A stretch of 64,000 bases of DNA from Phycisphaeraceae bacterium (GCA_019636675.1 JAHBXC010000001.1:1054001-1118000), one strand, 5' to 3'; shown: positions 36,753-49,565, counted from the first letter of the stretch. Numbers and translations are program-made. Notes: generated by a model not told the origin, from the letters alone.

Positions 36753-38051
36753 TCAATAGAAGATCACATCGGGGACGGGCTCGCCGTCGGGGCCCCGGTC
36801 CCAGACCAGTTCAACGGTGACTCGCAGCCCCTTGACGAGCACGCCCGGGGGCATCGAGCGATCGCGCGAGCGCACCAGCTCGATCGACGACGACGCGCGC
36901 GCGTTCTCGGGTTTGGGCGCGCGGAACAGATCGTCGTCGCTCGCGTGGTACTCCTGCACCACCGAGTGCGAGGTGCGCGTCATGCGGAACCCGCGCCGTT
37001 TCAGCTCTTCCTGCACCGCGCCCACCGAGCCGATCTCGACCCGCTGCGTGTGCAGCAGACGGATGCCCTCGGCCATGAACCCGAGCCGCTCCTCGGCCGT
37101 CGAGACCGGGTCCGGCTCGATCGTCTCGGACATGTACCGCGTCCACAGGCGCTCGAACGCCTTGAAATCCTTTGTTTTGAACGCCTGCTCGAAGGCCTGC
37201 TCTGGCGTCTTGCCCTGCCCGAGCGCCATCAGGTACTGCTCGAAGGGCCCGGCGTACCGCCCCCGGTCGGCGTGCACGAGGAAGTGCGCCATCGACCACG
37301 CCTGGTCGTACATCACCGCCGCACGCCTGTCGCCAGAGCTCACCCGCGCGTTCCACTGGGCGTTGGTCATGGTCAGCATCTCCTCGAACGAGAAGATGTT
37401 GCCGCTGTCGATCGCCTCGCGCACTCGCAGGATGCGAGACGCCGGCGCAAGCCCGGTCTGCATCGTGCGACCGAGCAGCAGCCCCTCGCCGAAATACTCC
37501 GCCAGCCCCTCGTTGGCCCACATCGGCATCGTGTCGCCGATGCGCTGGTGCGCGAACTGGTGGAAGCCCTCGTGCTGCAGCGTCTGCAGCATGCGCCGAC
37601 GCTCGTACCCGCGCACAAAGATCGCCAGCCCCGTCTCGTCGAAGGTCCGGAAGAAGATCCCCGCGGTGTTCAGCGCGTTGAACCCTTTCCCTGCGAGACC
37701 GAGCAGGTACTGCTCCTCGCTGCTGAAGAGGTACAGGCGAACCAGCTTCGAGTCGCGCTGGGGGAACGCCTTCAGCCGCTTCGCGTACTCGCTGTACACC
37801 AGGTCCATGTGCTGCGCGAACGGTCGCGCCTCGGACTCGGGCAGATCCGTGAAGACCTCGTAGTGCCTTGTCCGGAAGCTGCGCAGCGCCGCGGCACGCG
37901 CCGTGTCCCCGCCCCCGGGCCCGGCCCCACCCCCGCCCCCGCCTGGACGAACCGCGCGATCACGCCCGCTCTGGGCCGACGCGCCGGTCTCCAGCGCCGC
38001 AAGACTCAGCAGCGTCACCAGCAAAAGAGCGAATGTGTTCTTCCAGCGCAT
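36753..38051 (-). CDS. Exported gluzincin-type metallopeptidase, DUF1570-like
   Basis: 432 residues from the ATG at 38051. Signal peptide to about residue 26 (GASAQ), then a poly-Gly linker (about 37-48). The domain at about 60-290 contains the zinc motif HEGFHQF (His-Glu-x-x-His at about residue 164) followed, 20 residues later, by NEGLAEYF, with the Glu that acts as third ligand in gluzincins. This arrangement and the preceding RHYEVFTDLPE strand match the DUF1570/peptidase MA-like group abundant in planctomycetes. Substrate unknown; presumably works in the periplasm or at the surface. The C-terminal 80 residues appear to be a separate small domain. It is 49 bases after alaS and 19 before rtcB. 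Confidence 0.82.
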   Translation of the reverse strand: MRWKNTFALLLVTLLSLAALETGASAQSGRDRAVRPGGGGGGAGPGGGDTARAAALRSFRTRHYEVFTDLPESEARPFAQHMDLVYSEYAKRLKAFPQRDSKLVRLYLFSSEEQYLLGLAGKGFNALNTAGIFFRTFDETGLAIFVRGYERRRMLQTLQHEGFHQFAHQRIGDTMPMWANEGLAEYFGEGLLLGRTMQTGLAPASRILRVREAIDSGNIFSFEEMLTMTNAQWNARVSSGDRRAAVMYDQAWSMAHFLVHADRGRYAGPFEQYLMALGQGKTPEQAFEQAFKTKDFKAFERLWTRYMSETIEPDPVSTAEERLGFMAEGIRLLHTQRVEIGSVGAVQEELKRRGFRMTRTSHSVVQEYHASDDDLFRAPKPENARASSSIELVRSRDRSMPPGVLVKGLRVTVELVWDRGPDGEPVPDVIFY

Positions 38052-38100
38052 CGCACGCCTCCGGCGCAGTGTCCCGATCGCGACGCGCAGACGCTCGGCG

Positions 38101-40962
<2,862 letters not shown>

Positions 40963-41062
40963 GAGAGCCCTTGTCAGAGATCGCGGCGGGGTTGGCCGCG
41001 ATTCTAGACCCGGAAACCCTTTCCCCCCGGCGCCCGGACGCCCGTGGAATCCCATCGGTCGC

Positions 41063-41830
41063 TCACTCGGAAACCACGGGACTGGTCAGCGTCCCCAGGT
41101 CCGCGCCCTCGCCCGTGATCGACACACGCACCTCGTCGCCGGCTCGCAGGAACCGGGGCGGGTTCCGCCCGGCGCCCACGCCGGCAGGCGTGCCGGTCAG
41201 GATCACCGTCCCCGGGAGCAGCGTGGCGCCTCGCGACAGCTCGGCGATCAGCGTCGCGACGGGGAAGAGCATGTCGGAGGTGCTGCCCCGCTGCATCTCC
41301 TCGCCGTTGACCGTGGTGACGATCGTGAGCGCCTGAGGGTCGCGCACTCGCTCGCGCGGCGTCACGACGGGCCCCAGCGGGCAGAAGGTGTCGAACGACT
41401 TGCCCCGGCTGAACTGGCCTCCCGAGCCCTCTTTCTGCCACCAGCGCGCCGAGACATCGTTCGCGGCGCAATAGCCCAGCACCGCGTCGAGCGCGCGCGA
41501 CTCCGGCACATCGCGCGCCGGCTCGCCCAGGATCACCGCCAGCTCGCCCTCGAAATCGACCTGCCCGGTCGCGCTCATCGCGCCGCCGGTCGCGGCGTCG
41601 GAGCACGCGCGAGGGATCACGATCCGCTCGCCGCTCCGCGCGAGGCACCCGGGGTATTTCAGGAAGATCATCGGGCGCGTGGGCGCCTCGGCGCCGCGCT
41701 CCTTCGCGTGATCGGCGTAGTTCCGACCGACCCCGAGCAGGCAGGTCAGGGGCAGGTCGTCGCCCGAGGGCAGACGGACCGCGAGGACTGATCCGCGTCG
41801 GGGATCGGCGGGGACGATGTCGTAAGCCAT
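41063..41830 (-). CDS. Fumarylacetoacetate-hydrolase-family enzyme
   Basis: 255 residues. The FAH fold signatures are clear: GVGRNYADHAKE at about 33-44, PMIFLKYPG, the metal-binding DFEGELAVILGEPARDV (Glu and Asp), GYCAANDVSARWWQ, the Lys/Ser loop of FSRGKSFDTFCPLGP and the late TGTPAGVGAGRNPP. Members hydrolyse, decarboxylate or hydrate beta-keto acids such as acylpyruvates, oxaloacetate or 2-hydroxyhepta-dienedioate; the specific reaction cannot be read off. It is the last gene of the SPFH/ABC operon (34 bases after the helical membrane protein) and starts at ATG 41830. Confidence 0.85.
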   Translation of the reverse strand: MAYDIVPADPRRGSVLAVRLPSGDDLPLTCLLGVGRNYADHAKERGAEAPTRPMIFLKYPGCLARSGERIVIPRACSDAATGGAMSATGQVDFEGELAVILGEPARDVPESRALDAVLGYCAANDVSARWWQKEGSGGQFSRGKSFDTFCPLGPVVTPRERVRDPQALTIVTTVNGEEMQRGSTSDMLFPVATLIAELSRGATLLPGTVILTGTPAGVGAGRNPPRFLRAGDEVRVSITGEGADLGTLTSPVVSE

Positions 41831-41864
41831 GGGGCGGGCGTCTCCTGCGTGAGGCCTGCGGCCC

Positions 41865-43817
41865 TCACTGCTGCTGGGTCTGCAGCTCGCGCTTGCGCGC
41901 CTGGTCGGACAGGGAGTCGGCGAAGTCGAGCGACTGGCGGAAGGCGTCCATGTTGTCGGGCTCGGGGAAGAGGCGCGCCATCATCCCGCGCTGCTCCTGG
42001 TTCGTCTCATCGCGCACGATCGCGGCGCGCAGCGCGTCGTAGGTGAACTGCTGGATGATCAGCGGCGCGCGACGCCACAGGATCGCCTGGTCGTCGATGC
42101 CCAGCTCGCCCCCCACCAGCATGCGCAGCAGGATCATCGCCGCCATCGTCTCGAACCGTCGCGGCATGACCTCCATGCGCTCGGTTTGTGAGTCCGCCAT
42201 CGTCCGGCGCAGGTGCTTCTCCATGTAGAGCGTGTGCACCTGGTTCGCGTAGTTGAAGTTCCGCACGAAGACGTCGCGGTTCCCGGCCAGCACGCCGCGC
42301 ACGAACGCCTGCCGGATCGCGGAGGTGACTTCCTCAGCGGCGACATAGGGCGTGTCGATCTGCTCCTCCAGCTCGGCGCGCACGAACTCGGCGAGCGGAC
42401 GGCTGAGCCGGTCCTGCGTCGCGAGCGGGTCGTTGATGTTGAGCCCCTCCCAGGTGCGCAGGCGCTCGTACCAGTACGCCGCCTCCTCGAAGCGTCCCTC
42501 GCGATAGAGCAGCCGGACCGAGTCGGCGAGGAAGTTCTCGTAGCCGGCGGCGTAGCTGGTGCGCACGCGTTCGCGGGACACGAAGATGTCGTCCGCCTCG
42601 TCGGCCTTGGCCTGCAGCTCTTCGAGCACCTCGCCGTAGATCGCGATGTAATCGAGGTTGGGCAGCGATGTGAAGCTGTCGGTGAGGATGTTGAAGTAGA
42701 TATCGCCGTAGCGCCGCAGCTCCTGCACCGCGTGCAGGGTGATGCGGTTGGTGTTGGTGAGGTCGAAGTCCTTGATGTTCTGGCGCTGGCGCCCCTGCTC
42801 GTCGCCTCGCAGCGACCAGTAGAGCGCGTGCGCCGATGGGTGGCGCCAGTCGAGCGGGCCGAATTTCTCGGTGTAGCGGATCATCCGCCCCGGCTCCATG
42901 TTGTACTCGCGCACGAGCAGCTGCTTGCGAACCGTCGGGATGAGCACCTCCCACGCCGGTCCGAGACGCTCTTCCTGGATCAGTCGCACGAGCGCGTCGT
43001 TGCGCACATCCTCGGAGATGCCAAGCCCGAGCACGCGCGCGCCGGCCGACTCGCCCAGCGCGAGGTAGATCTCGATGCTGCGCAGCAGCTCGCGACCGAC
43101 GGGCATGCCGGCCTCGTCCCGCAGGCGCCGGACCAGCTCGCCCACCAGCGGCTGCGCACGCGTCGCCTCCTCGATCGAGTCGGGCGCGTTGGCGAAAACC
43201 GTGAGCCAGGCGACGCGCTCGCGCACGCGCTCCTCGAAGGTCGTGCCCTCGTTCGGGGGCGGGCCCAGCACGATCGTCCACTCCTCGGCGAGCCGGCGCT
43301 TGTAGTACTGGTTCGCGTCGTCCGCGACGCCCTGGATCTTGTGGTTGAAGATCCACGCCAGCTCGCGATGGATGAGCGGATCGCTGGGGTTGCGCGGGAT
43401 CGCGTGGTCGCGCAGCAGGTCGACGCCCGCCTTCACCCACATCCAGCGCTCCTCGGCGGTGTCCGTCGCGACCGAGATGTTGTACGCCATGTTCCACGCG
43501 TGGAAGACCCACACGCGCGGGAAGCGGGGCTGCAGGCGCGTGATCGCCTGCGCCAACTCCATCGACTCGTAGAAACGCCCCTGCTCTTTGAGCTTCTGGG
43601 CGCGCAGCCAGAGCACGTTCGCGAACACGCCGCGGAACGCGCCCAGCGCGATGCCGACCGCGACCTCGGGAGGGTCGCCCTCGGTCGCCTGATCGGCGTA
43701 CACCAGCTGCGCGCGACCCGCCTCGGCGGTGAGCGAGGTCGTCAGGACGCTCGATCCCAGCAGCCCCCCGGCGAGGACAACGGCGCAGATCGTCTGGATG
43801 GTCGTGGGCGCCTTCAT
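41865..43817 (-). CDS. Membrane-anchored helical (TPR-like) protein of the SPFH/ABC operon
   Basis: 650 residues, not recognised. One N-terminal helix (about 8-27) anchors a large soluble part. Early residues 50-110 contain GAFRGVFANVLWLRAQKLKEQGRFYESMELAQ, which, like RVWVFHAWNMAYNIS, has TPR-like spacing. The remainder is mainly helical with repeated Trp/Tyr/Arg-rich helices and no clear enzyme motif. It may be periplasmic. It starts 19 bases after the permease stop, so it belongs to the same transcript and is a candidate periplasmic partner of the transporter. The C-terminus is Gln-rich. Confidence 0.65.
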   Translation of the reverse strand: MKAPTTIQTICAVVLAGGLLGSSVLTTSLTAEAGRAQLVYADQATEGDPPEVAVGIALGAFRGVFANVLWLRAQKLKEQGRFYESMELAQAITRLQPRFPRVWVFHAWNMAYNISVATDTAEERWMWVKAGVDLLRDHAIPRNPSDPLIHRELAWIFNHKIQGVADDANQYYKRRLAEEWTIVLGPPPNEGTTFEERVRERVAWLTVFANAPDSIEEATRAQPLVGELVRRLRDEAGMPVGRELLRSIEIYLALGESAGARVLGLGISEDVRNDALVRLIQEERLGPAWEVLIPTVRKQLLVREYNMEPGRMIRYTEKFGPLDWRHPSAHALYWSLRGDEQGRQRQNIKDFDLTNTNRITLHAVQELRRYGDIYFNILTDSFTSLPNLDYIAIYGEVLEELQAKADEADDIFVSRERVRTSYAAGYENFLADSVRLLYREGRFEEAAYWYERLRTWEGLNINDPLATQDRLSRPLAEFVRAELEEQIDTPYVAAEEVTSAIRQAFVRGVLAGNRDVFVRNFNYANQVHTLYMEKHLRRTMADSQTERMEVMPRRFETMAAMILLRMLVGGELGIDDQAILWRRAPLIIQQFTYDALRAAIVRDETNQEQRGMMARLFPEPDNMDAFRQSLDFADSLSDQARKRELQTQQQ

Positions 43818-43836
43818 GGGTCTGACTCCGTCTGGT

Positions 43837-45759
43837 TCAACGCCCCGAATAGGTCCCGAGTTCGCGCTTGCGGAAGATCAGCCAGCCGATCCCGAGCATC
43901 GCCGCCGTGCTGACGCCCAGACTGAGGATCGCGCGGACCAGCACCCCCCAGGGCACGAGCCGCCCGTCGACCAGGTCGGCAGTCGGACGCAGCTCCCCGT
44001 ACCAGATAAACGCCTTCGCGATGGGCACGGCGACGAGGCGAACCACGAAGGCGATCCAGTCGTAGCCGTCGCGCGTCTCGGGGGTGTACTGCTCCAGCGC
44101 CTCGTTGAGGAAGGGCGACGCTTCGGCCGCGAACAACAGCACGATCGCCGCCAGACACGCGACCGGGAAGCTCAGGAAGGTGGCGCAGGTGACGCCGATC
44201 GCGGCGATGAAGCACAGCTTCAACCACAGCACCAGCATCACCCTCGCGTAGTTCAGCTCGAACGAGCCCGCGCTCGCGAGGATCTCGAGACTGCCCCGCT
44301 CGAAGGTGATCGAGAGCGGGTTCGCGAACTCCGTCCCGTACTGCCCGTTCCAGATGTCGACGAGCAGCGCCCCGTTCTCGTCGATCGCGTCGGCCGGGAT
44401 GTCGAGCGTCTGCGCCGCGCCCAGCGAGGTCTGGCGCGGGATGAAGTACCGACCGCCCACGAGGAAGGTGAGCTCGTAGAGCGCCGAGGGCAGGTTCGAC
44501 CCGGACTTCACGGTGAACCGCAGGGTGACCGGCTCGCCCCGATCACGCTCGCGCGAGAGCCCCTCGAACATGAACGCCCTGCCCGTGCCCGGGGCGATCG
44601 TGCGGTACTGGTGCTCGATCGCGGCGACGATGTCCTCGCGGATCAGAGCGCGACCCCTCGCGCTGACCGTCACCATGTCGTCGCGACGGCGCACCTCCGC
44701 GATCTCCAGCTCGACCAGCTCGTCGACGCGTTCGGCCTCGATCAGCTCGCGGATCGCCGGCTCGATCACGCGCCGGGCCGTCAGCACCTGGGTCTCGAGG
44801 ATGCGCCGGTCGAGCGTCACGGGGCCCTCGCCCTGGCGAGCGACGTACGCGCGGATCTCGCCCTGGGCGGGCTGGTTGCGCAGGTACTCGGTGAACAGGA
44901 ACACGCCCGACGCCGTCGCGAGCATGAGGGCCGCGTTGAGCGAGACCACGCCCAGCCACTTCCCGAGGATGTACTCGATGGGTCGCACGGGCTTGGTCAT
45001 CGTCTGCCAGATGACCTTGTCGCGCTGCTCGAACGCGACGGTCGCGATCGAGAAGAACAGCGTGAGCATCAGCATGAGCCAGTACGCCCCGGCCGTGCCC
45101 CACTGCAGGAAGGTCTGCACGCGGAACCGCAAGGGGCGCCCCGGGTCCAGATACGCCGGCAGCGCCGCGAGCAGGAACACGAGCATCACGATGAAGACCA
45201 CGCTGATCTTCATCCGGACCGCTTCCGCCAGCACGGTCTGCGCCACGGCGAAAACAGGGGTTCGATAGCCCAGCAGCGCGCGCACGCCCTGCAGGAGCGC
45301 CGTGAACGAGCCGGACAGCGCGACTGCGCCGCCGATCACCAGCGCCGCGCCTCGCGTCGACTCCCCGGCCCACAGCGGCGCCACCACGACCAGCGCGACC
45401 AGCCCCAGACCGACATACGTCAGCAGCACGCCCAGCCAGGTCACGACCAGCAGCACCCCGGCGACCGCCAGGATGCCGATACTCACCGCGTAGACAGGGC
45501 TCGTCGCGCCCAGCAGCCCGCGCACCGCCGTCGCGCCGGTCGCGGCGCGGGGCGCCGTCGCCCCGGCGTCAGCGGCAGTCGCCTCGGCGGCGGCCTGTCG
45601 CGCGACCTCCGCCGTGTCCGGCGCGTTGGCGAGCACCAGCCACCCGCCCAGCGCGAGCAGCGCCAGCACGACGATGACAGCGCTCGCGACCGTCTTGAAG
45701 CGAGTCGTCCCCTGCACGCGCGCGCACACGCGCAGCCACTCGCGCACCCGTGGGATCAC
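43837..45759 (-). CDS. ABC-2 type transporter permease
   Basis: 640 residues. A membrane helix at about 25-45 is followed by an Ala/Thr-rich linker, then about five helices between 85 and 245 and further ones at about 255-300. A large extracytoplasmic domain (about 300-485) separates these from the C-terminal helices (about 495-555 and 600-625). The KVIWQTMTKPVRPIEYILGKWLGV segment is typical of ABC-2 (Gld/Nod-type) permeases. Four bases overlap the stop of the upstream ATPase gene, so the two subunits are made together. The substrate is unknown; such systems mostly export lipids, polymers or antibiotics, or act mechanically on the envelope. Confidence 0.82.
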   Translation of the reverse strand: MIPRVREWLRVCARVQGTTRFKTVASAVIVVLALLALGGWLVLANAPDTAEVARQAAAEATAADAGATAPRAATGATAVRGLLGATSPVYAVSIGILAVAGVLLVVTWLGVLLTYVGLGLVALVVVAPLWAGESTRGAALVIGGAVALSGSFTALLQGVRALLGYRTPVFAVAQTVLAEAVRMKISVVFIVMLVFLLAALPAYLDPGRPLRFRVQTFLQWGTAGAYWLMLMLTLFFSIATVAFEQRDKVIWQTMTKPVRPIEYILGKWLGVVSLNAALMLATASGVFLFTEYLRNQPAQGEIRAYVARQGEGPVTLDRRILETQVLTARRVIEPAIRELIEAERVDELVELEIAEVRRRDDMVTVSARGRALIREDIVAAIEHQYRTIAPGTGRAFMFEGLSRERDRGEPVTLRFTVKSGSNLPSALYELTFLVGGRYFIPRQTSLGAAQTLDIPADAIDENGALLVDIWNGQYGTEFANPLSITFERGSLEILASAGSFELNYARVMLVLWLKLCFIAAIGVTCATFLSFPVACLAAIVLLFAAEASPFLNEALEQYTPETRDGYDWIAFVVRLVAVPIAKAFIWYGELRPTADLVDGRLVPWGVLVRAILSLGVSTAAMLGIGWLIFRKRELGTYSGR

Positions 45760-47045
45760 CGCGTGCCCCCGCCCGAAGCGTCATCGTCGAGCAGCGAATC
45801 GATCACCGACCGGTCCACGTCCGCTGGGGGCGCGTTCTTCTTCGGGTCGCGCGCCTGCTCGGACGCCGGGCGCTTCTCTGGCGCCTTCGGCGCGTCGGCG
45901 AGCAGTTCGCCAAGCACGTCGTCGCGCTCGGACTGGGCGGTACGTTCCGGCGCCTTCTCGTGCGCCCCTTGGGGGGCCGAGCCGGGGCCGGGGCCGGGGG
46001 CGGGGGCCGGGGCCGGGGGCGGCTCGCCCTCGACGAGCCGGCCGATCAGGTCGTCGCCCTCGCCCTCGTCGGCGCGCAGGAACGACGCCGTGGCGCCCCC
46101 CGACTGCGCGCCGCCCGTCTCGACGCGCTCCCGGCGCGCGCGATCGACGATGTCGAGGAACAGGTCCTCGAGGCGCTGACGCGGCTTGCCGACGCGTTCG
46201 ATCGCGCGCCCGGTGCGCGCGTGGATGATGCGGTCGAGCTCGGCGATGGTCGCGTCGTCGAGCGATTCGGACTCGATGACGGTGCGCTCGCGCGACTCGA
46301 GCAACTCGTCGGGCGTGCCCTCGGCGCGCTTCTTGCCGCCGTAGAGGATCACGAGACGGTCGACGCAGTCCTCGACATCGCCCAGGAGGTGGCTGGAGAG
46401 CAGCACGGTCTTGCCTCGCCGCCCCAGCTCGAGGATGAGGTCCTTGACCTGTCGCGAACCGATCGGGTCGAGCCCGCTGGTGGGCTCGTCGAGGATCAAC
46501 AGTTCTGGGTCGTTGATGAGCGCCTGCGCGAGCCCGATGCGCCGGGCCATGCCCTTGGAGTACTCGCGAACCGGGCGGTGCTGGGCAGCGCCGAGCCCGA
46601 CCATGTCGATCAGCTCGTCGATGCGCTTCCGACGGGTCTTGTAGTCGAGCTCGAAGAGTTTGGCGTAGTAATCGAGCGTCTCGCGCGAGTTCAGGAAGGG
46701 GTAGAGGTGCGTCTCTTCGGGCAGGTACCCGATGCGCTTCTTGATCGAGACATCCGTGGGCAGTTTGCCGAACACCGCGACGCGCCCGGAGCTCTTGTGG
46801 AGCAGCCCCAGCACGATCTTGATCGTGGTGCTCTTGCCCGACCCGTTGGGGCCGAGCAGGCCGAAGATCTCGCCTCGCTGCACGTCGAGGTCCAGCCGGT
46901 CGACGGCGCGCACGCGAGAGCGCATCCAGAAGTCCTTGAAGACCTTCGAGAGCTGCTGGCAGGCGATCACCGACTGCCCGGCCGCCGCGCCGGAACCGGC
47001 GCGAGGGAAGACCAGAGGCCTGCTGGAGGTCGACGCGGCGCTCAC
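45756..47045 (-). CDS. ABC transporter ATPase with long disordered tail
   Basis: 429 residues; the ABC domain occupies about 25-265. Walker A is GPNGSGKST, the Q-loop region is GYLPEETHLYPFL, the signature is YSKGMARR in place of LSGGQ (as is common in ABC-2 exporters), Walker B is LLILDEPTSGLDP and the H-loop His is in LLSSHLLGD. The tail of about 130 residues after 300 is rich in Asp/Glu/Pro/Ala and includes a repeated PAPAPAPGPGPG stretch coded by GC-rich repeats (46000-46022), and ends in acidic segments; this is not part of the normal subunit. It overlaps both neighbours by four bases. It energises the permease encoded directly downstream. Confidence 0.88.
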   Translation of the reverse strand: MSAASTSSRPLVFPRAGSGAAAGQSVIACQQLSKVFKDFWMRSRVRAVDRLDLDVQRGEIFGLLGPNGSGKSTTIKIVLGLLHKSSGRVAVFGKLPTDVSIKKRIGYLPEETHLYPFLNSRETLDYYAKLFELDYKTRRKRIDELIDMVGLGAAQHRPVREYSKGMARRIGLAQALINDPELLILDEPTSGLDPIGSRQVKDLILELGRRGKTVLLSSHLLGDVEDCVDRLVILYGGKKRAEGTPDELLESRERTVIESESLDDATIAELDRIIHARTGRAIERVGKPRQRLEDLFLDIVDRARRERVETGGAQSGGATASFLRADEGEGDDLIGRLVEGEPPPAPAPAPGPGPGSAPQGAHEKAPERTAQSERDDVLGELLADAPKAPEKRPASEQARDPKKNAPPADVDRSVIDSLLDDDASGGGTR

Positions 47046-48511
47046 CGGCCCTCCTCGGCGATCTGTCGGCGCCTGCGCTCCAGTTCCGCGGCGCGCCGGG
47101 CGATCTCGCGCTGGTCGAGCGTGCGCAGCAACTGCTGCTCGTTGCGGATGCGATCGCGCTCGCGCGCGACGTCGGGGTCGCGGTTAATCAGGAGCTCGGG
47201 AAGCATCCCGGCCGGGAGGAAGTTCGTCTCCACGCTCTGGCGCGCGAAGAAGCTCGTCAGCGCCTCGGTCCACTCGCGCGTCACGAGCAGGCCAGGGTTG
47301 GTGCGGTACTGCTCGAGCTTGACGGCGAAGGTCTGCGCGAACGAGCGGTAGCGAGACTCGATCTCGGTGCGATACCGGCGCGCCCCGTTGAGAAGGTTCG
47401 TCGTCTCGCCCGACACCATCGCGCGGCGCGTCTGCCCGTCGATCTCCACGGGCTCGCCCAGCAGCAGCAGGTCGATCTGCGCGAGGATGTCCTCCGCGTT
47501 CTCGTCCTGCAGCTCGAGCGCCTGCTCGTACGCGTCGATCCGCGCGAGGATCAGCTCCGCCGCCTGCCCGGCGACCTGGCTCAGACGCTCGCGGCGCTCG
47601 CGGTCAGCCTGCTCACGGCGCTGCTCGGCCTGCGACTGCGCCGACTGCACCTCGGCGAAGCTCGAACGCAGCGACAGGGGCGGGGTGATGTCGCGCAGCG
47701 CGACCTCTTCGAGCACGATCCCAGAGCCCTGCGCGTCGAGCATCTCCTGCGCCAGTCGGCGCACGCGCGCCGCGATGGAGCTCTGCGGGCCAGCCTCGGC
47801 GTCCACGCTCACGCCCTCGCCCGCCGCCGCGTTGCCCACGCCCTGCTTGAGCACCTGCTCGAGCGTCAGCGTCGCGAGGGTCTGCGTCACGGCGCGTTCG
47901 ATCGCGGCCCGCACGATCGACTCCTCCGAACCCGGCAGCATGTTGCGCACGAAATCGCCGGGGCTCTGGCGCCGGTACACCGCCGTCGGGCGGAGGTGCA
48001 CGATGTTCCCGTCGGCGGTCAGCAGCGACCCGTCGGTCCCCGGAACGAGCCCGAAGCGAGCGACGGCGCCCAGCTCATCGAGCGAACGAGAACGCTGGCC
48101 AGAGTTGAGCATGGGGAAGAACGAATCGTCGAGGCGCAGCGACTGCTGGCCCGTCTGCACGGTGACGAACTCGCCGATGGGGTAGGGCCAGCCCAGGTGC
48201 AGACCCGGGGGCACGTCCTGCTCGACGACCTTGCCGAAGGTCAGGCGGACGCCGCGCTCGGCCTCCTTGATCTGCTTGGCGCCGCTGAGCAGGAAGAGCC
48301 CGATCAGGGCGAGCATGCCGAGCTGGAGGATGAAGAAGGTGATGCGCAGCGCCTCGGCGAGCGACTGCTGCGCCGGGTCGAGCGAGACGCCCGAGGAGCG
48401 ATCCTCGCGCTGCTGCGTGAAGGTCGCGCTCGCGGCGCGCCGGGGCTGCTCCGGGGGCGCTTCGCCCTCGAACTCGCCCAGCCCCTCGATCTGCGGGTCG
48501 CGCTCGCTCAT
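47042..48511 (-). CDS. SPFH-domain membrane protein 3 (HflK/HflC-like)
   Basis: 489 residues. A cytoplasmic N-terminal tail of about 50 residues leads to one membrane helix (about 60-78). The SPFH/band-7 domain follows (about 85-300), opening with ERGVRLTFGKVVEQDVPPGLHLGWPYPIGE, the conserved start of this family. A long coiled-coil (about 285-335, rich in Gln/Glu/Arg) and a helical end complete it. It is more divergent than SPFH proteins 1 and 2 and is longer than E. coli HflC. Such proteins assemble as large cages in the inner membrane and control proteases such as FtsH or membrane microdomains; no FtsH is encoded nearby. It overlaps its neighbours by four bases on each side. Confidence 0.82.
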   Translation of the reverse strand: MSERDPQIEGLGEFEGEAPPEQPRRAASATFTQQREDRSSGVSLDPAQQSLAEALRITFFILQLGMLALIGLFLLSGAKQIKEAERGVRLTFGKVVEQDVPPGLHLGWPYPIGEFVTVQTGQQSLRLDDSFFPMLNSGQRSRSLDELGAVARFGLVPGTDGSLLTADGNIVHLRPTAVYRRQSPGDFVRNMLPGSEESIVRAAIERAVTQTLATLTLEQVLKQGVGNAAAGEGVSVDAEAGPQSSIAARVRRLAQEMLDAQGSGIVLEEVALRDITPPLSLRSSFAEVQSAQSQAEQRREQADRERRERLSQVAGQAAELILARIDAYEQALELQDENAEDILAQIDLLLLGEPVEIDGQTRRAMVSGETTNLLNGARRYRTEIESRYRSFAQTFAVKLEQYRTNPGLLVTREWTEALTSFFARQSVETNFLPAGMLPELLINRDPDVARERDRIRNEQQLLRTLDQREIARRAAELERRRRQIAEEGR

Positions 48512-49548
48512 CGCGGCATGCCCTCCGAGCGTCGCGGCGCGGGCTGCGCCGGAGCGGGCGTGCGCGATTCGCCGGTGATGCCCGGCAGGCGACCCGTCGC
48601 CGCGTCCATCAGGTTGCGCGGGTCGAGCAGCTGCATGCCCGGCAAGCTGGTCGGCACCACGAGGGTGACCTGCTTGCCGAAGCCCTCGCGGATCAGCTCG
48701 ATGTTCTGGAGGAACACCGCGAGCTCGGGGGCCTCGTCGAGCTGCTCGAGCCAGCGGGCGGCCTCGAGGTCGCCCTGGTTGCGGATCTCCGCCGCCAGAC
48801 GGCGCGCGAACGCGAGGATGCGGTCCGCCTGGCTCTCCGCCTCGTTGCGGATGGTGCTGGCGATCGCGTCGCCCTGGGCGCGCGCTTCGGCGGCGAGCTT
48901 GTCTCGCGTGGCCTTCATGCGGTCATAAACATCGCGCGTCGTCTCTTCCGGCAGCACGATGCGCCGGATGCCCACGAGCTCGACCTGCACGCCGTAGTCG
49001 CCCATGCGACCGTCGGCGCCCTGGTTCGCGTCGCCGCGACGGATGCGATCGAGGACCGCGCTCTCGAGCTCGCCCAGGCGCGAGCCGCCGGGCGTGGGTG
49101 AGAAGAGCTCGCTCATGCGGAAGCGCGAGACCTCGGCCATCGCGCTGCGCAACAGCGTGTCGAGACTGCGCTGGGCGGCGGTGTAGTGGTCACGCGCCTC
49201 GGGGCCGGCGTTGCTGAAGCGCTGGTAGAACACCAGCGGGTCGGTGACGCGCCAGGTGAGGAACGCCTCGACGATGATCGGGCGGTCGTCGGCGGTCTGC
49301 TGCGTCTCGCTGCGAGACTCGAGCAGGCGCACGCGCCGGTCGTACTTGGTCACGCTCTGCACCGGGTAGGGCCACTTGAAGTAGAGGCCGGCCTCGTCGC
49401 CGTCGCGGTTCTTGACGGCGTTCTCGTTCGCCTTCCCGAAGGTCGTGACGACCGCGGCCTCGGTGAACCGCACCGAGAAGGTGACCATGAACAGCACGAA
49501 ACCCAGCACGATCAGGCCGGTGAGCGTCAGCAGAAAGGTGGATCGCAC
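48508..49548 (-). CDS. SPFH-domain membrane protein 2 (HflC-like)
   Basis: 346 residues. One membrane helix at about 5-24 is followed directly by the SPFH domain with FTEAAVVTTFGKA, GLYFKWPYPVQSV, DDRPIIVEAFLTWRVTDPLVFY and YGVQVELVGIRRIVLPEETTRDVYDRMKA, which is the HflC pattern. The latter stretch leads into the KLAAEARAQGDAIA coiled-coil (about 215-260). The Pro-rich C-terminus is not part of the conserved fold. It lies 17 bases after SPFH protein 1 and overlaps SPFH protein 3 by four bases. By size and sequence it is the closest of the three to canonical HflC, likely pairing with SPFH protein 1 as its HflK-like partner. Confidence 0.86.
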   Translation of the reverse strand: MRSTFLLTLTGLIVLGFVLFMVTFSVRFTEAAVVTTFGKANENAVKNRDGDEAGLYFKWPYPVQSVTKYDRRVRLLESRSETQQTADDRPIIVEAFLTWRVTDPLVFYQRFSNAGPEARDHYTAAQRSLDTLLRSAMAEVSRFRMSELFSPTPGGSRLGELESAVLDRIRRGDANQGADGRMGDYGVQVELVGIRRIVLPEETTRDVYDRMKATRDKLAAEARAQGDAIASTIRNEAESQADRILAFARRLAAEIRNQGDLEAARWLEQLDEAPELAVFLQNIELIREGFGKQVTLVVPTSLPGMQLLDPRNLMDAATGRLPGITGESRTPAPAQPAPRRSEGMPR

Positions 49549-49565
49549 GGCAGGCGGACTCCTGG